7,423 bases of DNA from Lichenicola sp964658455 (GTDB taxonomy: Bacteria > Pseudomonadota > Alphaproteobacteria > Acetobacterales > Acetobacteraceae): NCBI GenBank assembly GCA_964658455.1, contig CAZZZA010000138.1:1-7423 (forward strand), in the 5' to 3' direction. Below are positions 6,309 through 7,423 of the stretch, in pieces. The notes beneath the pieces were generated by a model, which searched no databases, was not told the DNA's origin, and worked only from the letters and a program-made list of their open reading frames with translations. Position 1 is the first letter of the stretch. Each line of letters begins with the position of its first letter. The position numbers and the translations under genes are program-made.

Positions 6309-6325
6309 GGCACGGATCCTGTGTT
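6309..6325. promoter_or_regulatory. Possible NtrC-like binding site
   Basis: GCAC (6310-6313) and GTGT (6321-6324) are separated by seven bases, matching seven of the eight core bases of the NtrC pattern GCAC-N7-GTGC; flanking bases match poorly. The site is centred about 114 bases upstream of the predicted glnII start of transcription, a usual distance for an enhancer. It also overlaps the Shine-Dalgarno of the small leftward gene, so binding could also block that gene. Only one partial site was found, so this is weak evidence. Confidence 0.3.
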
Positions 6326-6404
6326 TCCCGATTCGACGTGGGCCCGGCGACGCGGCCGGACCACCCCGGGCGGCGAGCGGCTGACATGCGTGGCGAGACT
6401 GCCC

Positions 6405-6420
6405 TGGCGCGGGATTTGCA
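6405..6420 (+). promoter_or_regulatory. Sigma-54 (-24/-12) promoter for glnII
   Basis: TGGCGCGGGATTTGCA matches the RpoN consensus TGGCACG-N4-TTGCW at every specified base except one A-to-G change. The invariant GG (6406-6407) and GC (6418-6419) are at the correct spacing. Transcription would start near 6431, giving a leader of about 55 bases to the glnII ATG. glnII genes of rhizobia are known to use NtrC-activated sigma-54 promoters, which fits the gene it faces. Confidence 0.75.
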
Positions 6421-6437
6421 GGGTTTCGCCGTCAGGC

Positions 6438-6464
6438 CGCTGCCGGGGAGATGTCCCGGCGGCG
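6438..6464 (+). promoter_or_regulatory. Hairpin in the glnII 5' leader
   Basis: CGCTGCCGGG (6438-6447) pairs with CCCGGCGGCG (6455-6464): ten continuous pairs including one G-U, around the loop GAGATGT. It starts about seven bases after the predicted transcription start and ends 11 bases before the Shine-Dalgarno core GAGGA (6476-6480). It lacks a T-tract and sits before the gene, so it is more likely a stability or translation-control element than a terminator. It is a possible target for the translational inhibition known for rhizobial GlnII. Confidence 0.45.
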
Positions 6465-6485
6465 TTCCACCAGGCGAGGACATCA

Positions 6486-7423
6486 ATGACCAAGTACAAG
6501 CTCGAGTATCTCTGGCTCGACGGCTACACGCCGGTGCCCAACCTGCGGGGCAAGACGCAGATCAAGGAATTCGCCGATTTCCCGACCCTCGAGCAGCTGC
6601 CGCTCTGGGGCTTCGACGGCAGTTCGACCCGCCAGGCCGAGGGCAGGAGTTCGGACTGCGTGCTCAAGCCGGTGTCGATGTTCCCGGACAGCACCCGCAA
6701 GAACGGCGTGCTGGTGATGTGCGAGGTGATGATGCCGGATGGCGAGACGCCGCATCCGTCGAACGGCCGCGCGACCATTCTCGACGATCCCGGCGCCTGG
6801 TTCGGCTTCGAGCAGGAATATTTCTTCTACCAGAACGGGCGCCCGCTGGGCTTTCCAGAGCAGGGCTTCCCGGCGCCGCAGGGCCCGTACTACACCGGGG
6901 TCGGCTACAAGAACGTCGGCGACATGGCGCGCCGGATCGTCGAGGAGCATCTCGATCTCTGCCTCGATGCCGGCATCAACCATGAGGGCATCAACGCCGA
7001 GGTCGCCAAGGGCCAGTGGGAGTTCCAGATCTTCGGCAAGGGGTCGAAGAAGGCGGCCGACGAGATGTGGGTGGCGCGCTACCTGCTGCAGCGCCTGACC
7101 GAGAAATACGGCGTCGACATCGAATACCACTGCAAGCCGCTGGGCGATTCCGACTGGAACGGGTCGGGCATGCACGCGAACTTCTCCACCACCTACCTGC
7201 GCGAGACCGGGGGCAAGGCGTATTTCGAGGCGCTGATGGCGGCCTTCGAGGCGGCGCGCGACGAGCATATCGCCGTCTATGGGCCGGACAACCACATGCG
7301 CCTGACCGGGCTGCACGAGACCCAGTCGATCCACCAGTTCAGCTACGGCGTGGCCGATCGCGGCGCCTCGATCCGGGTGCCGCACAGCTTCGTCAAGAAC
7401 GGCTATCGCGGCTATCTGGAGGA
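6486..7423 (+). CDS. glnII: Type II glutamine synthetase (GlnII), 3' end outside the window
   Basis: This is the eukaryote-like, shorter GS isozyme, which makes glutamine from glutamate, ammonia and ATP. It is a different subfamily from GlnA and is not controlled by adenylylation. Seen: YLWLDGYTP (8-16), LWGFDGSST (40-48), metal-binding WFGFEQEYFFYQ (105-116), GFPAPQGPYYTGVG (127-140), GINHEGINAEVAKGQWEFQ (163-181), DSDWNGSGMHANFST (221-235), YGPDNHMRLTGLHET (265-279) and FSYGVADRGASIRVPHS (285-301). The window holds 312 codons of a family usually about 330-350 long, so only a short tail is missing; no stop occurs before the edge. The ATG at 6486 has a strong Shine-Dalgarno (GAGGA, 6476-6480) five bases upstream. 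It is preceded by a sigma-54 promoter and a leader hairpin, suggesting induction under nitrogen limitation. Confidence 0.97.
   Translation, partial: MTKYKLEYLWLDGYTPVPNLRGKTQIKEFADFPTLEQLPLWGFDGSSTRQAEGRSSDCVLKPVSMFPDSTRKNGVLVMCEVMMPDGETPHPSNGRATILDDPGAWFGFEQEYFFYQNGRPLGFPEQGFPAPQGPYYTGVGYKNVGDMARRIVEEHLDLCLDAGINHEGINAEVAKGQWEFQIFGKGSKKAADEMWVARYLLQRLTEKYGVDIEYHCKPLGDSDWNGSGMHANFSTTYLRETGGKAYFEALMAAFEAARDEHIAVYGPDNHMRLTGLHETQSIHQFSYGVADRGASIRVPHSFVKNGYRGYLE

Noticed and set aside
6344..6359. CCGGC/GCCGG inverted repeat upstream of the glnII promoter.
   Set aside because: Only five pairs with a mismatch-rich extension; this is expected by chance in such GC-rich sequence.
6483..7385. A 300-codon reverse-strand frame opposite glnII.
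   Set aside because: Its presence reflects codon bias of the real GSII gene; the product shows no motif.

Overview
The window is strongly GC-rich, with nearly every third codon position G or C. It carries a PII–glutamine synthetase operon (glnB-glnA), a eukaryote-like type II glutamine synthetase (glnII), and an apparent sigma-54 promoter in front of glnII. That combination suggests an alphaproteobacterium, perhaps Rhodospirillales/Acetobacteraceae or a relative of rhizobia. The taxonomic placement is inference from gene content and arrangement.

Layout, left to right. (1) Bases 3-71 look like the proline-rich tail of a rightward gene that begins outside the window. (2) A rightward ClC-family anion transporter with a C-terminal CBS-like pair (192-2075) ends at a strong bidirectional hairpin (2078-2107). 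(3) The leftward glnB-glnA operon (4026-2122) follows, with a short hairpin in the 96-bp gap between the two genes. (4) A rightward PLP aminotransferase of the YbdL/kynurenine-aminotransferase type (4143-5345) is divergent from glnB. (5) A tRNA-His with encoded CCA (5385-5461) and mobA (5508-6107) come next, ending at a hairpin (6119-6135). (6) A leftward 53-residue small gene (6147-6308) is divergent from glnII (6486 onward), which runs off the right edge of the window.

The unifying theme is ammonia assimilation. The window contains a type I glutamine synthetase with its adenylylation tyrosine, its PII regulator with uridylylation tyrosine 51, and a second, structurally distinct GS. The glnII control region is the most interesting part. 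A good -24/-12 sigma-54 element (6405-6420) lies 55 nt before the predicted leader's end. The leader folds into a 10-bp hairpin just before the Shine-Dalgarno, and a 12-codon Arg-rich upstream ORF overlaps the glnII start. The small divergent gene sits exactly where rhizobia carry gstI, a translational inhibitor of GlnII. A GstI-like circuit is my best reading, but it rests on position, size and character, not on a database match.

The remaining genes (ClC, aminotransferase, tRNA-His, mobA) look like ordinary chromosomal genes. I see no mobile element, CRISPR array or obvious horizontally acquired block. All calls were made by eye, without searches or folding programs.
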